Shown here in pieces: positions 16,818 through 27,819 of a DNA stretch of 64,000 bases. Below the pieces are notes generated by a model, which saw only the letters and a program-made list of their open reading frames with translations, was not told where the DNA came from and did no database searches. Origin of the DNA: Ramlibacter alkalitolerans (GTDB lineage: Bacteria > Pseudomonadota > Gammaproteobacteria > Burkholderiales > Burkholderiaceae_C); contig NZ_JAEQND010000004.1 of assembly GCF_016722765.1 (NCBI RefSeq), positions 248,001 to 312,000 on the forward strand, written 5' to 3'. Position 1 is the stretch's first letter. The number at the start of each line of letters is the position of its first letter. The position numbers and the translations under genes are program-made.

Positions 16818-18008
16818 TCATCCGAGCGCCCCCGCCGCGCGCAGTTGCGCGATCTCTTCGGGGCCGTAGCCGCACTGCTCCAGCACCTCGTCGGAATGCT
16901 GGCCGAAGGTCGGCGCCGCACGGGCCGGGCCGGCCTCGCCGGCATCGAACGTGACCGCGCGCGCCAACCCCCGGTAGCTGCCCACCAGCGGATGGCTGAA
17001 GCGCTGCACCATGCCCTCGGCCGCGACCTGCGGGTGATCGAACATGTCCTCCACCTGCCGCACGGCCGCACAGGGCACGCGTTCGCCGAACAGCTCCTCC
17101 CATTCCAGCGCCGTGCGTTGCTGCAGCGCCTCGCGGATCAGCGGCACGATCTCCTGCGCCCGCTGCGCGCGCTTGCGCACCGAGTCGAAGCGTTCGTCGG
17201 CGGCGAGCTGCGGCAGCCCGATCAGCTCGCACAGGGCCTGCCAGAAGTGCGGGGTGTTGGCGGAGATGTACAGGCTGCCGCTGCGCGTCGGGTGCAGCCC
17301 GGTGATGCCGCCGGAGCGCATGTCGCGGTAGACGTCGCGGCCCTCTCCCTCGCTCCACACCAGGCGCGCCGACTGCATGGCCAGCGCGCTGCGCAGCAGC
17401 GAGATGTGGACCGACTGGCCCTGGCCGGTGCGCTCGCGCTGGAACAGTGCGGACGAGACGCCGCCGGCGAGCAGCGCTGCCGCGTAGTAGTCCACCACCG
17501 AGCCGTAGACGATCTCCGGCTGGCCGGGCGGGCCCTGCATGGCGCAGATCCCCGTCATCGCCTGCAGCACCTGGTCGTAACCGGCCCGGTGCTGCATCGG
17601 CCCGCTCTCGCCGTAGCCGGTGAGGCTGCAGTAGACCAGCCGCGGGTTCACCTCGCGCAGGCTTTCGTAGGCGATCCCGAGCCGCGCGGGCACGGAGGGG
17701 CGGAAGTTGTGCACCAGCACGTCCGCATCGCGCACCAGCCGCAGCAGCACCTCGCGGCCCCGCGGGTTCTTCAGGTCCAGCGCGACGCCGAGCTTGCCGC
17801 GGTTCACGCCCAGGAAGGCACGGCCTTCGGCGGCGAGCGTGGACGGGTACTTGCGCAGGTTGTCGCCCTCGGGCGGCTCGATCTTGATGACGTCGGCGCC
17901 CTGGTCGGCCAGCAGCGTGCAGCCATAGGGACCGGCGATGTAGCCGCTCAGGTCGAGGATGCGCACCCCGGCCAGCGGCCCGGCGTTGGAATCGGCAGGC
18001 AGGTTCAC
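16818..18008 (-). CDS. CaiB/BaiF-type (family III) CoA transferase
   Basis: 396 residues. The class begins with LAGVRILDLSGYIAGPYG, and the CoA-binding segment DVLVHNFRPSVPARLG and the catalytic aspartate in VYGSVVDYYAAALL are present. It transfers CoA between carboxylic acids in the cytoplasm. The GTG at 18008 is preceded by gaggag in the 10-nt gap after the upstream Bug gene and is favoured over the GTG at 18035. The likely role is to activate a dicarboxylate for the CitE-like lyase two genes downstream. Confidence 0.9.
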   Translation of the reverse strand: MNLPADSNAGPLAGVRILDLSGYIAGPYGCTLLADQGADVIKIEPPEGDNLRKYPSTLAAEGRAFLGVNRGKLGVALDLKNPRGREVLLRLVRDADVLVHNFRPSVPARLGIAYESLREVNPRLVYCSLTGYGESGPMQHRAGYDQVLQAMTGICAMQGPPGQPEIVYGSVVDYYAAALLAGGVSSALFQRERTGQGQSVHISLLRSALAMQSARLVWSEGEGRDVYRDMRSGGITGLHPTRSGSLYISANTPHFWQALCELIGLPQLAADERFDSVRKRAQRAQEIVPLIREALQQRTALEWEELFGERVPCAAVRQVEDMFDHPQVAAEGMVQRFSHPLVGSYRGLARAVTFDAGEAGPARAAPTFGQHSDEVLEQCGYGPEEIAQLRAAGALG

Positions 18009-18018
18009 CGCAGGCTCC

Positions 18019-18990
18019 TCATTGCAGGCCGGCACGTTGCGCGGTCTGCGTCCAGCGTGCCACGTCCTTGGCCACCAGCTCGCGCAGCGCCTGCGGCGTC
18101 GACGGGGCGGGAACCGCGCCGGCCGTCTTGAGGAAGCTCGCGAACTCCTTGTCGGCGCAGATCGCCGCGACCTCGCGGTTCATGCGGTCGCGGATCGCCG
18201 GCGGCAGGCCGGCCGGAGCGAACAGGCCCCACCACACCTCCACCACGTAGTCCAGCCCCGCCTCCCTGACCGTCGGAATGGAGGGGTGGTCGGGGTCGCG
18301 CTGCTCGCTGGTGAAGGCAAGCATGGGCAACTTCTCGGCCGCCGTGCCGCGCACCGCGGCGATCGTCGTGACGACCAGGTCGATGCGGCCGGCCAGCATG
18401 TCGAGCTGGGCGGGTGCGATGCCCTTGTAGTTCACGCCGGTCATCCTGATGCCCGCCGTGTGGTTGAACAACTCGGTCGCGAGCTGCGTGCTGTCGCCGA
18501 GGCCGGCACTGCCGTAGTTGATCCGGCCCGGGTTCTGTTTCGCGTACGCGATCAGCTCCTGCACGTTCTTCGCGGGAAAGCCTTCGCGCGTCATGACCAC
18601 GAACGGCGCGCTCGCCACGCGCGAGATCGGCTCGAAGGCCTTGACCGGGTCGTAGGGCGTCTTCTGCACTGCGGCGGTGGTCGCGAGCGAACCGGAGACG
18701 AACAGGAAGGTATAGCCATCGGCCGGCGAACTGGCCACGAGCTGGTTGCCGACGGTGCTGCCACCGCCGGCGCGGTTGTCGACCACCACCGACTGGCCCA
18801 GGGTGCTGCCCAGGCGCTGCGCGAGCCGGCGCGCGATCACGTCGTTGCTGCCGCCGGGTGCGAACGGGACGACGATGCGCACCGGCTTGGCGGGCCAGGC
18901 GTCCTGGGCGAATGCGCCGGTCGGACCGGTGAGAAGGCCGCAGCACAAGGCGCCGAGCGCGAGGAGGGAATGGCGTTTGGAAAGATGCAC
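18019..18990 (-). CDS. Bug-family periplasmic receptor 4
   Basis: 323 residues from GTG 18990, chosen because a signal peptide begins there (HLSKRHSLLALGALCCGLL, cut near AFAQ). The mature part opens WPAKPVRIVVPFAPGGSND with VVDNRAGGGSTVG downstream. It is the first gene of a seven-gene minus-strand operon and lies divergent from a LysR gene at 19100. A longer start at 19038 would put 16 residues in front of the signal peptide and across the promoter region. Confidence 0.9.
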   Translation of the reverse strand: MHLSKRHSLLALGALCCGLLTGPTGAFAQDAWPAKPVRIVVPFAPGGSNDVIARRLAQRLGSTLGQSVVVDNRAGGGSTVGNQLVASSPADGYTFLFVSGSLATTAAVQKTPYDPVKAFEPISRVASAPFVVMTREGFPAKNVQELIAYAKQNPGRINYGSAGLGDSTQLATELFNHTAGIRMTGVNYKGIAPAQLDMLAGRIDLVVTTIAAVRGTAAEKLPMLAFTSEQRDPDHPSIPTVREAGLDYVVEVWWGLFAPAGLPPAIRDRMNREVAAICADKEFASFLKTAGAVPAPSTPQALRELVAKDVARWTQTAQRAGLQ

Positions 18991-19057
18991 GGAAGGTCCT
19001 GCGAAAACGAGGGAAGGCGCGGCTGCGCAGATGCCCATGTTAGGGGCCTGCTAGCAT

Positions 19058-19073
19058 AAGAAAAGCGATTCTT
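19058..19073. promoter_or_regulatory. Candidate LysR-type operator dyad
   Basis: AAGAA-N6-TTCTT, a perfect 5-bp-arm dyad in an AT-rich island within the 109-bp gap between the divergent LysR gene and the Bug-led operon. It is the only AT-rich stretch in this gap. It lies 27 bp before the LysR start and 68 bp before the operon start, suitable for autorepression plus activation. This is an inference from position and symmetry. Confidence 0.45.
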
Positions 19074-19099
19074 TGTCAACTCTCACTTGAGTTTCCCTC

Positions 19100-19981
19100 A
19101 TGAAACTGGCCGCTCTCGAAACGCTGGGCGCCGTGCTGTCCACCGGCAGCTTCACCGCCGCTGCGCGCGAAGTGGGCGTGACCGCCAGCGCCGTCAGCCT
19201 GCAGATGAAGCAGCTGGAGGCGTACATCGGCCGGCCGCTGTTCGACCGCTCGGGCCGCACCGCGGTGCCGACGCCGGTCGCGCGCGAACTCGCCGCGGCA
19301 TCGGCCACCGCGCTGGCCACGATCGAGGGCTTCCGCGCCCGCAGCCCGCTGGCGGTTTCGGGCATGCTGCGCCTGGGCGCCATCACCAGCGTGCAGAACT
19401 CGGTGCTGCCGCGGGCCTTGCGCCTGCTGCGCGACCGGCACCCGGGGCTGACGGTGCAACTGACGCTCGACGTGAGCGCGCCGCTGCAGGCCGGGGTGAG
19501 TGCGGGCCGGCTGGACGCCGCCGTCCTCGTGCGGCCTCCGCGCGGCGGGTCGAGCCGCCTGGCCTGGCGCGACCTTGCCCGCGTGCCCTTCGTGCTGGTC
19601 GCGCCGGCGGACGCCGAAAACCTGGGCGCCCAGCAGCTCCTGCGCCGCTACCCGTGGATCCAGTACGAGCGCACGCTGACCGGCGGGCGGGTGGCGGCGC
19701 AGTACGTGCGCCGGCTCTGTCCCGACAAGCGGGCCGCCTACGAACTCGCCGCCACCGACGCCATCATCGGCATGGTCGCCGAAGGCCTCGGTGTCTCGGT
19801 GATCCCGCGTCCGCGCGCACCCTTGCACCGCGCCTATGCATTTCGCGAGGTCACGCTCGGCGCCGCCGCTCCGGCGCGGCAGGTGGCGTGGGCCTGCCGC
19901 AAGACGGATGTCGAGGACAGGCGCCATGCCGCCGTCTTTGCCGCGCTGGCCCAGGCCTACGAGGCCGGCGACGGCGCTTAG
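19100..19981 (+). CDS. LysR-family transcriptional regulator (CoA-transferase operon)
   Basis: 293 residues. The N-terminal HTH is at about residues 3-62 (STGSFTAAAREVGVTASAVS), and the effector domain runs from about residue 88 (GMLRLGAITSVQNSVLPRAL). It is divergent from the seven-gene operon at 12354-18990 and is its probable regulator. The following DAHP synthase gene on the same strand is separated by 59 bp with a strong hairpin, so it is probably transcribed apart. Confidence 0.92.
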   Translation: MKLAALETLGAVLSTGSFTAAAREVGVTASAVSLQMKQLEAYIGRPLFDRSGRTAVPTPVARELAAASATALATIEGFRARSPLAVSGMLRLGAITSVQNSVLPRALRLLRDRHPGLTVQLTLDVSAPLQAGVSAGRLDAAVLVRPPRGGSSRLAWRDLARVPFVLVAPADAENLGAQQLLRRYPWIQYERTLTGGRVAAQYVRRLCPDKRAAYELAATDAIIGMVAEGLGVSVIPRPRAPLHRAYAFREVTLGAAAPARQVAWACRKTDVEDRRHAAVFAALAQAYEAGDGA

Positions 19982-19994
19982 GGGGCATGGCCCC

Positions 19995-20025
19995 GGCCGC
20001 GCGCAGCGGCGGCCCGCGCGCGGCC
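19995..20025 (+). terminator. GC hairpin after lysR, possible terminator
   Basis: Perfect 10-bp inverted repeat GGCCGCGCGC / GCGCGCGGCC with an 11-nt loop, 13 bp after the LysR stop codon and 15 bp before the DAHP synthase start. No T-tract follows, so it is not a classical Rho-independent terminator; it could slow or end transcription or shape the leader of the DAHP synthase message. Confidence 0.35.
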
Positions 20026-20040
20026 GTCTAAGATCCGCGG

Positions 20041-21399
20041 ATGGAACCCTGGAGCCCTTCTTCCTGGCGCGCCCGCCCGGCGCGGCAGCTGCCGGCCTAT
20101 CCCGCTGCGCCTGCGCTGCACGACGCGGAAGCACGGCTGCGCGCGCTGGCCCCGCTGATCTTTCCCGGCGAGATCTCGCAATTGCGGCAGCGCCTCGCGG
20201 CCGTGGCGCGCGGCGAGGCCTTCCTGCTGCAGGGCGGGGACTGCGCCGAAAGCTTCGACGAGGTGGGCCAGCATCCCGTCGAATCCACGTTCCGCGTGAT
20301 CCTGCAGATGGCGGTCGTGCTCACGTACGCCGCAGCCTGCCCGGTGGTGAAGGTCGGCCGCATCGCCGGCCAGTTCGCCAAGCCGCGGTCCTCGGATTCG
20401 GAGACCGTCGCAGGGGTGACCCTGCCTTCGTACCGCGGCGACATCATCAACGGCAGCGCCTTCACGGCCGAGGCACGGCAACCGGATCCGGCCCGGCTGC
20501 TCACCGCCTATGCCCACTCCGCCGCGACCCTCAACCTCCTGCGCGCCCTGGCCCAGGGCGGCTTCGCCGACCTGCACGAGGTGCATCGCTGGACGGCGGA
20601 CTTCGTGCGCGCCAGTCCCCAGGGAGAGCGCTTCGAGGAGCTCGCCGAGCGCATCACGCAGTCGCTGGCCTTCATGCAGGCCTGCGGCTTCGACGCGGCC
20701 CGCGCGCCGCAACTGCACGCCGTGGAGTTCTACACCTCGCACGAGGCGCTGCACCTGCACTACGAGGAAGCGCTGACCCGCGAGAGCGAACGCGACGGCG
20801 GCTGGTACGGGGGCTCCGCGCACATGCTGTGGCTGGGCGAGCGCACGCGCCAGGTCGACGGCGCCCATGTGGAATACCTGCGCGGCGTGAGCAACGTGAT
20901 CGGCGTGAAGCTGGGGCCGACGGCGGACGCCGACGACGTTCTGCGCCTGCTGGACGTGCTCGATCCGCAGCAGGATCCGGGCCGCATCGTCCTGATCAGC
21001 CGCATGGGCAGCGAGCAGGTCACGCAACGCCTGCCGGCGCTGCTGCGCTCCGTCAGCCGCGCGGGGCGCACACCCGTGTGGTGCTGCGATCCCATGCACG
21101 GCAACACCGTCACCGCCGCCAGCGGCTACAAGACGCGCGACTTCGAACGCATCCTGCAGGAGGTGCGCGGCTTCTTCGCGGCGCACGCGCAGGAGGGCAC
21201 GCATCCCGGCGGACTGCACTTCGAGATGACCGGGCAGGACGTCACCGAGTGCCGCGGCGGCGCGCAGGCGCTGACGGACGAAGGTCTGGCCAGCCGCTAC
21301 CGCAGCGCCTGCGATCCGCGCCTGAACGGTTCGCAGAGCCTGGAGCTGGCCTTCCAGATCGCCGACGTGCTGAAGTCGGCGCGCCGGACGGACCGCTGA
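20041..21399 (+). CDS. Class II 3-deoxy-7-phosphoheptulonate (DAHP) synthase
   Basis: 452 residues, the usual length of plant-type class II DAHP synthases. It condenses PEP with erythrose 4-phosphate at the head of the shikimate pathway. Signature segments are [43 protein letters not shown] and [11 protein letters not shown] near the C-terminus, with metal ligands Cys in GGDCAE, His in the CCDPMHGNT segment and Glu in [12 protein letters not shown]. It starts with ATG at 20041 and converges on sufT at 21407 with 7 bp between. Confidence 0.95.
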   Translation: MEPWSPSSWRARPARQLPAYPAAPALHDAEARLRALAPLIFPGEISQLRQRLAAVARGEAFLLQGGDCAESFDEVGQHPVESTFRVILQMAVVLTYAAACPVVKVGRIAGQFAKPRSSDSETVAGVTLPSYRGDIINGSAFTAEARQPDPARLLTAYAHSAATLNLLRALAQGGFADLHEVHRWTADFVRASPQGERFEELAERITQSLAFMQACGFDAARAPQLHAVEFYTSHEALHLHYEEALTRESERDGGWYGGSAHMLWLGERTRQVDGAHVEYLRGVSNVIGVKLGPTADADDVLRLLDVLDPQQDPGRIVLISRMGSEQVTQRLPALLRSVSRAGRTPVWCCDPMHGNTVTAASGYKTRDFERILQEVRGFFAAHAQEGTHPGGLHFEMTGQDVTECRGGAQALTDEGLASRYRSACDPRLNGSQSLELAFQIADVLKSARRTDR

Positions 21400-21406
21400 A
21401 GCCGCG

Positions 21407-21949
21407 TCAGAGCCCCAACGCCAGTTGCGCGGCTTCGGACATGCGCGAGCGGTCCCACGGCGGGTCGAACACCATGTTGACCTTCACCTCGCCGACTTCC
21501 GGCAACTCCAGCACCTTGTCGGCCACTTCCTCGGCCAGCAGGTCGCCCATCCCGCAGCCGGGCGCCGTGAGGGTCATGTCGATTTCGATCCGGGTGCGGC
21601 CATCCGGCAGCGGCCCGGGCTCGCACCGGTAGACCAGGCCCAGCTCCACGATGTCGATCGGGATCTCGGGGTCGTAGCAGGTCGCCAGGGTGCGCCAGAT
21701 GCGGGCCTCGAGATCCATTTCCCCGTGGTCGCCTTCGGGTTCCGGCGCCGGGACCGGCTTCCCGATCGCATCGGCATCGCTGCCCTTGAGCCGCACCAGC
21801 TGCCCCTCGACCACCAGCGTGAAGTTGGAGCCGAGCGCCTGCGTGATCTGCCCCAGTGTCCCGGGGTCCAGTTCCAGCGTCGTGCCATCGGGGATGCGGT
21901 CGACGGTGACCGGACGGCGCACGATCACCGATTCGCGCCTGGCTTTCAC
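21407..21949 (-). CDS. sufT: SufT, Fe-S cluster assembly protein (DUF59)
   Basis: 180 residues. The C-terminal MIP18/DUF59 domain is clear: ATCYDPEIPIDIVELGLVY followed by LTAPGCGMGDLLAEEV, with the conserved Cys in PGCGMG. The N-terminal 75 residues carry the SufT-specific extension (LVVEGQLVRLKGSDADAIG). It is needed for maturation of Fe-S proteins under high demand in other bacteria. It starts from GTG 21949, overlapping the sufU stop (GTGA), and closes the suf operon. Confidence 0.93.
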   Translation of the reverse strand: MKARRESVIVRRPVTVDRIPDGTTLELDPGTLGQITQALGSNFTLVVEGQLVRLKGSDADAIGKPVPAPEPEGDHGEMDLEARIWRTLATCYDPEIPIDIVELGLVYRCEPGPLPDGRTRIEIDMTLTAPGCGMGDLLAEEVADKVLELPEVGEVKVNMVFDPPWDRSRMSEAAQLALGL

Positions 21950-22401
21950 GCGCTGGCCTCCGCGGCGGCTGGCACCGGTTCCTGCAAAGCGTGCATGAGG
22001 GCATGCCACCCGAGCAGGGCGCACTTGATGCGCGAGGGGTACTGGCGCACACCCGCCAGGCTCACCAGCTTGCCCAGCGACGCCGCTTCGGGCTCGGCCT
22101 CGCCGGTGAGCACGGCGCGAAAGCGCTGCGTCCAGGCCTGCGCGGTGGCCACGTCGGCAGCCAGCACGGCCTCGGTCATCATCGAAGTCGAGGCGATGCA
22201 GATGGCGCAGCCCTGGCCGGTGAAGCCGATGTCGGCGATGCGATCGTCCGCCAGCCTCAATTGCACCCGCACCTCGTCGCCGCATTGCGGGTTGCGGCCC
22301 TGCGCTTCGTGCGTGGGCGCGGCAATGGGGCCGAAGTGGCGCGGGGCGCGCTTGTGTTCCAGCACCAGGTCCTGGTACAGGTCGTCGCCGACGATGTTCA
22401 T
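21946..22401 (-). CDS. sufU: SufU, Fe-S scaffold / sulfur-transfer protein
   Basis: 151 residues of the IscU/NifU N-terminal fold. The three cysteines that bind zinc or a cluster are in RNPQCGDEV, GCAICIAS and IKCALLGWHAL. SufU accepts sulfur from SufS in organisms that lack SufE, and no sufE is present here, so the SufS-SufU pair fits. It is coupled on both sides: ATGA overlap with sufS and GTGA overlap with sufT. Confidence 0.94.
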   Translation of the reverse strand: MNIVGDDLYQDLVLEHKRAPRHFGPIAAPTHEAQGRNPQCGDEVRVQLRLADDRIADIGFTGQGCAICIASTSMMTEAVLAADVATAQAWTQRFRAVLTGEAEPEAASLGKLVSLAGVRQYPSRIKCALLGWHALMHALQEPVPAAAEASA

Positions 22402-23639
22402 CGCAGCACCTCCAGCGCGTGGGCCACGGCCTCGGCCAGCCGCTCGACTTCCTCGTGCGTGTTGTAGATGGCGAAGGAGGCCCGGGTGGTCGGCCCGACG
22501 CCCAGGCACGCCAGCAGCGGCTGGGCGCAGTGGTGGCCGGTGCGCACCGCGATCCCGTGCGCGTCCAGCAGCGTGCCGATGTCGTGCGGATGCGCCCCGT
22601 CGGCGACGAAGGACACGATGGCCGACGCGTTCGCGTGCGGGGCGAGCACGGTCACGCCGGGCAGCGCGGCCAGGCGCTGGACCGCATGGGCGCGCAGGGC
22701 CCGCACGTGCGCGTCGATCGCATCGCGCCCGACCACGTCGATGTAATCGGCCGCCGCGGCGAGCCCCACCGCGCCGGCGACGTTGGGCGTGCCGCCTTCC
22801 AGCCGGGCGGGCAGTTCGGCCAGCCCCGCGTCGCTCTCGCTGACCCATTCCACCATGTCGCCACCCAGGCGCGACGGCGCCAGCCGCTCCAGCGCGGCGC
22901 GCCGGCCCGCCAGCACGCCGATGCCCATCGGGCCGTACATCTTGTGGCCGGAAAAGGCCAGGAAGTCGCATTCGAGCTGCGCCAGCTGCGGCACTTCGTG
23001 CGCCATCGCCTGGGCCGCGTCCAGCACCGTGAGCGCGCCCGCTTCGGCCGCCAGGGCCAGCAGCGCCTCGTAGGGCGGCCGCTCGCCGGTGGCGTTGGCG
23101 CAGGCGGTGAGCGCGAAGACGCGCGTGCGCGGCCCCAGCAGCTGCGCCAGGTCGTCGGGGTGCAGCCGTCCGGCTGCATCCGGGCGCAGCACCAGCAGGC
23201 GGGCACCGCTGCGGCGCGCGGCCCACTGCCACGGCACCAGGTTGGCGTGATGTTCGAGCGCGGTGGTGACGATCTCGTCGCCGGCACGCAGCACCGGGAG
23301 CGCGAGCGCCGCATCGGACAGGCCGCCGGCGACCAGGTTGAGCGATTCGGTGGTGCCCGAAGTGAAGACCAGTTCGTGCTGCGCGCCGGCGCCGATGAAG
23401 CGCTTGAGCCGCGCGCGGGCCTGCTCGAAGGCGTCCGTCGCACGCTGGCTGAGCGTGTGCACGCCGCGATGGATGTTGGCCCGGCTTTCCTGCTCGAAGG
23501 CCGCCATCGCGTCGCGCACCGTGCGCGGCATGTGGGTGGTTGCGGCGTTGTCCAGGTAGGCGAGCGGTGCGCCATGCACCTGCTGCGCCACGCCTTCGAA
23601 GCCGCCGGCCAGCGTGCGCGCCGAGAGCAGGTCACCCAT
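22398..23639 (-). CDS. sufS: SufS, group II cysteine desulfurase
   Basis: 413 residues. The PLP lysine is in FLAFSGHKMYGPMG, and the catalytic cysteine is in the loop RTGHHCAQPLLACLG near residue 370. The short cysteine loop is that of group II (SufS) enzymes. It takes sulfur from L-cysteine and hands it to SufU. The start ATG at 23639 overlaps the end of sufD by 8 bp. Confidence 0.95.
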   Translation of the reverse strand: MGDLLSARTLAGGFEGVAQQVHGAPLAYLDNAATTHMPRTVRDAMAAFEQESRANIHRGVHTLSQRATDAFEQARARLKRFIGAGAQHELVFTSGTTESLNLVAGGLSDAALALPVLRAGDEIVTTALEHHANLVPWQWAARRSGARLLVLRPDAAGRLHPDDLAQLLGPRTRVFALTACANATGERPPYEALLALAAEAGALTVLDAAQAMAHEVPQLAQLECDFLAFSGHKMYGPMGIGVLAGRRAALERLAPSRLGGDMVEWVSESDAGLAELPARLEGGTPNVAGAVGLAAAADYIDVVGRDAIDAHVRALRAHAVQRLAALPGVTVLAPHANASAIVSFVADGAHPHDIGTLLDAHGIAVRTGHHCAQPLLACLGVGPTTRASFAIYNTHEEVERLAEAVAHALEVLR

Positions 23640-24843
23640 GGCCGGCCTCCTGCGGGTCCAGGTCGAACTGGCGCGCCAGCGCCGCGGACAGTGCTTCTTC
23701 CAGCCGCATCTGCGCGGGCAGCGTTTCGTCGTCGATCGCGCGCGCGAGCACCGCCCGGGCCAGGCCGGCGACGATCAGCGCGCGGGCCTGCGCCTCCGCG
23801 ATGCCGCGCTGGCGCGCATGGAACAGCGCCTCCTCGGGCAAGGCGCCCCAGGTGGCGCCGTGCGCGGCCTGCACCTGGTCGTGGTGGATCTCCAGGTGCG
23901 GGCGCAGCACGATGCGCGGCTGCCCGGCGACGGGGATGCCGGCCAGGCGCTGGCGGGCCTGCGCGTCGTCGCAGCCGGCGGCGATGCGGGTGTGCGCGCT
24001 GGCCACCACCTGCGCGGTGGCGCCGGGCAGCGCGAGCATCTCGATGCCGCTGCGCGTGCGGGGCGCCGCATGGCGGGCCAGCACCTGCTGCTCCAGCGCA
24101 CCGTTCGCCGCCAGCAGCACCCCCGCCGTCGCGACGGACGCACCCTCGCCCTTGAGCTCGAACACGTTGCGCTGCAGGTGGTAGGCGCCGCCGGTCGCCA
24201 GCAGGCACTGCGCGTACGCGGCCTCGCGCTCCAGCCGCGCGTGCACGTGGTGGGCCACGCGGTCGCCGGCGCCGGGAAGGACGGATCGCAGGTGCTGCAG
24301 CTGCGCGCCCTCTTCCAGCATCACGTGCAGCTGCAGGTTCTGGGTGACCGCTGCGCCCGGTGCGAAGGCGTGCGTCTCCAGCAGCACGCAGCGGGCACCG
24401 GCCTGCAGTTCCAGCAGCAGCAGCGGGGCTTCGACCGCCCCGTGGCCGCGGTGCTCCAGGTGCAGCAGGGTGGGCGCTGCGCCCGGCGCCGTCGCGCCGA
24501 CGCGCACCCGCAAGGCGTGGCGCAGCAACGCACGATGCGCCCAGGCGAAGGCGGCCGCATCGTCGTCGCCCGGGGACGGAACGGCCGACATCAACCTGAC
24601 ACGCTGCGCCGGCTTCGCCATGTCGAACCAGCGCAGTGCCGCCGCGCCCGGAGGGACGCCGGGCACTTCACGCAAGGACCAGCCGCAGTCCGGCGGTCCG
24701 CTGTCTTCGCGGCCTTCCTCGCCCAGCCAGGCGGCCGCGGGCGGCGGCGGCAGGTGCCGGAACAGTTCGGCGCGGCGCGGAATCCAACCGTGCGCCGCAA
24801 GATGCGCGCGGGCGGCGCGGCGCGGGTCGAGGGCCGTGTCCAT
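23632..24843 (-). CDS. sufD: SufD, Fe-S cluster assembly protein
   Basis: 403 residues. The C-terminal half has the parallel beta-helix SufB/SufD core (IVLRPHLEIHHDQVQAAHGA, then GALPEEALFHARQRGI, a universal SufBD block). The N-terminal 150 residues are divergent, as usual for SufD. It forms the SufB-C2-D scaffold. It lies 3 bp after sufC and overlaps sufS by 8 bp. Confidence 0.94.
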   Translation of the reverse strand: MDTALDPRRAARAHLAAHGWIPRRAELFRHLPPPPAAAWLGEEGREDSGPPDCGWSLREVPGVPPGAAALRWFDMAKPAQRVRLMSAVPSPGDDDAAAFAWAHRALLRHALRVRVGATAPGAAPTLLHLEHRGHGAVEAPLLLLELQAGARCVLLETHAFAPGAAVTQNLQLHVMLEEGAQLQHLRSVLPGAGDRVAHHVHARLEREAAYAQCLLATGGAYHLQRNVFELKGEGASVATAGVLLAANGALEQQVLARHAAPRTRSGIEMLALPGATAQVVASAHTRIAAGCDDAQARQRLAGIPVAGQPRIVLRPHLEIHHDQVQAAHGATWGALPEEALFHARQRGIAEAQARALIVAGLARAVLARAIDDETLPAQMRLEEALSAALARQFDLDPQEAGHG

Positions 24844-24846
24844 CGC

Positions 24847-25617
24847 TCAGGCCTCCAGCGCGGCGGGCGCGCGCACGTAGCCGCTGCGGGCGATGTCGTG
24901 CACCATCTCGAGCCCGCCGCTCTGCGCGATGCGGCCGCGGTCCAGGCGCAGCACGGCGTCGGGTGCCAGCGACTCGATCAGCTGCTGGTAGTGGGAGATG
25001 ACCAGGAAGCCGGTGCCCTGCGCCCGCAGCGAGCGGACCAGGTCCACGGTCGCGCGCACGCCGTCGACGTCCATGCCGGAGTCGATCTCGTCCAGGATCG
25101 CCAGGCGCGGCTTGAGCATGGCCAGTTGCAGCAGCTCGTTGCGCTTGCGCTCGCCGCCGGAGAAACCCTCGTTCACCGGCCGGTTCAGCATCGCCTCGGG
25201 CAGGCCCACGCCGCGGGCCGCGCCGCGCGCTTCGCCGAGGAAGTCGAAGGCGTCCAGCGGCGCCTCGCCGCGCGCTTCGCGCACGGCATTGACGGCCGTG
25301 CGCACGAACAGGTTGTTCTTCACGCCCGGGATGTCGGGCGGGGCCTGGAAGGAGACGAACAGCCCGGCGCGGGCGCGCGCCTCCACGCTCAGCGCGAGCA
25401 GGTCCGCTCCGGCCAGCAGGGCGCGGCCGCCGGTCACGCGCAGACGGGGATGGCCCGCCAGCGCGAGGCCGAGGGTGCTCTTGCCGCTGCCGTTGGCGCC
25501 CATGAGGACGACGACGGCCCCGGCACTCACCTGCAGCGAGACGGATTCCAGCACGTTGCGGCCGGCAACCTCGACGCGCAGGTCCTGCACCTGCAGCACG
25601 GGTGGGGTGGGATGCAT
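24847..25617 (-). CDS. sufC: SufC, Fe-S assembly ATPase
   Basis: 256-residue ABC-type ATPase. Walker A is GANGSGKST, the signature is FSGGERKRNELLQ, Walker B is LAILDEIDSGMDVD, and the H-loop is VISHYQQL; the ER-K in the signature and the D-S-G-M-D run are specific to SufC. The ATG at 25617 is preceded by aggaaag and is favoured over an ATG 18 bp upstream. It drives the conformational change of the SufBCD scaffold. Confidence 0.95.
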   Translation of the reverse strand: MHPTPPVLQVQDLRVEVAGRNVLESVSLQVSAGAVVVLMGANGSGKSTLGLALAGHPRLRVTGGRALLAGADLLALSVEARARAGLFVSFQAPPDIPGVKNNLFVRTAVNAVREARGEAPLDAFDFLGEARGAARGVGLPEAMLNRPVNEGFSGGERKRNELLQLAMLKPRLAILDEIDSGMDVDGVRATVDLVRSLRAQGTGFLVISHYQQLIESLAPDAVLRLDRGRIAQSGGLEMVHDIARSGYVRAPAALEA

Positions 25618-25640
25618 GGGTTCTTTCCTGGTCATGGTCT

Positions 25641-27087
<1,447 letters not shown>

Positions 27088-27095
<8 letters not shown>

Positions 27096-27819
27096 GGAGC
27101 ACCCTTTCGGTGGCGGCGACGCGGGCGCGCAGCGGCAGTTCGTCGAACAGGGACAGGAGCGCCTGCCGGTCCAGCAGGACGATGGACCGGCCATCCACCC
27201 GCAGCAGGCCGCGCCGGTGCATTTCGGTGAACGTGCGGCTGACCGTCTCGATCTTCACGCCCAGGTAGCTGCCGATCTCGCGCCGCGTCATGCGCAGGTG
27301 GAACTCGGTGGCCGAATAGCCGCGGGCATGCAGCCGGTGCGACAGGTTCAGCAGGAAGGAGGCGACGCGCTGCTCCGCGTTCATGCAGGACAGCAGCACC
27401 GCCAGCTTCTGCTTGCGCACCAGTTCGCGGGCCAGCAGGTGGGGCAGGCTCGCCTGCAGGGGCGTCATCCCTTCGAGCTCCGTATCGGTGTGGGGGAAGA
27501 CGACGACTTCCGAGTCCTCCAGCGCGACAGCGGTGCTGGCATGGCAGTCGCTGGCCAGGCCGTCCAGCCCCAGCATGTCGCCCGCGAGCTGGAATCCCGT
27601 GACCTGCTCGCCCGCGTCCGGCGTCGCGACGGTCGTCTTGAAGGTGCCGCTGCGCACCCGGTACAGGCTGCGGCAGCGATCGCCCTCGAGGAACAGGATC
27701 TCGCCGCAATGCACCCGGCGGCGCGGCGCGACCGCCCAGGCATCGCGCGGGTGCGGGGCGCCGTAGGCCGCGCGTCCCGCTGCGCCGGAGCGGCCGAAGG
27801 CGAGGACGGCGGCGTTCAT
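27088..27819 (-). CDS. Crp/Fnr-family regulator, FNR-like without the Fe-S cysteines
   Basis: 243 residues. The cNMP-binding-like beta roll contains the FNR-type [19 protein letters not shown], and the C-terminal helix-turn-helix [20 protein letters not shown] has the E-x-x-S-R triad of FNR proteins, predicting a TTGAT-N4-ATCAA half-site preference. The N-terminal cysteine cluster of FNR is absent; only scattered cysteines occur (HCGEIL, DRCRS, SDCHA, SCMN). That points to a DNR/NnrR-type NO sensor instead of an O2 sensor, by inference. It overlaps sufB by 8 bp and the FmdE-like gene by ATGA. Confidence 0.88.
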
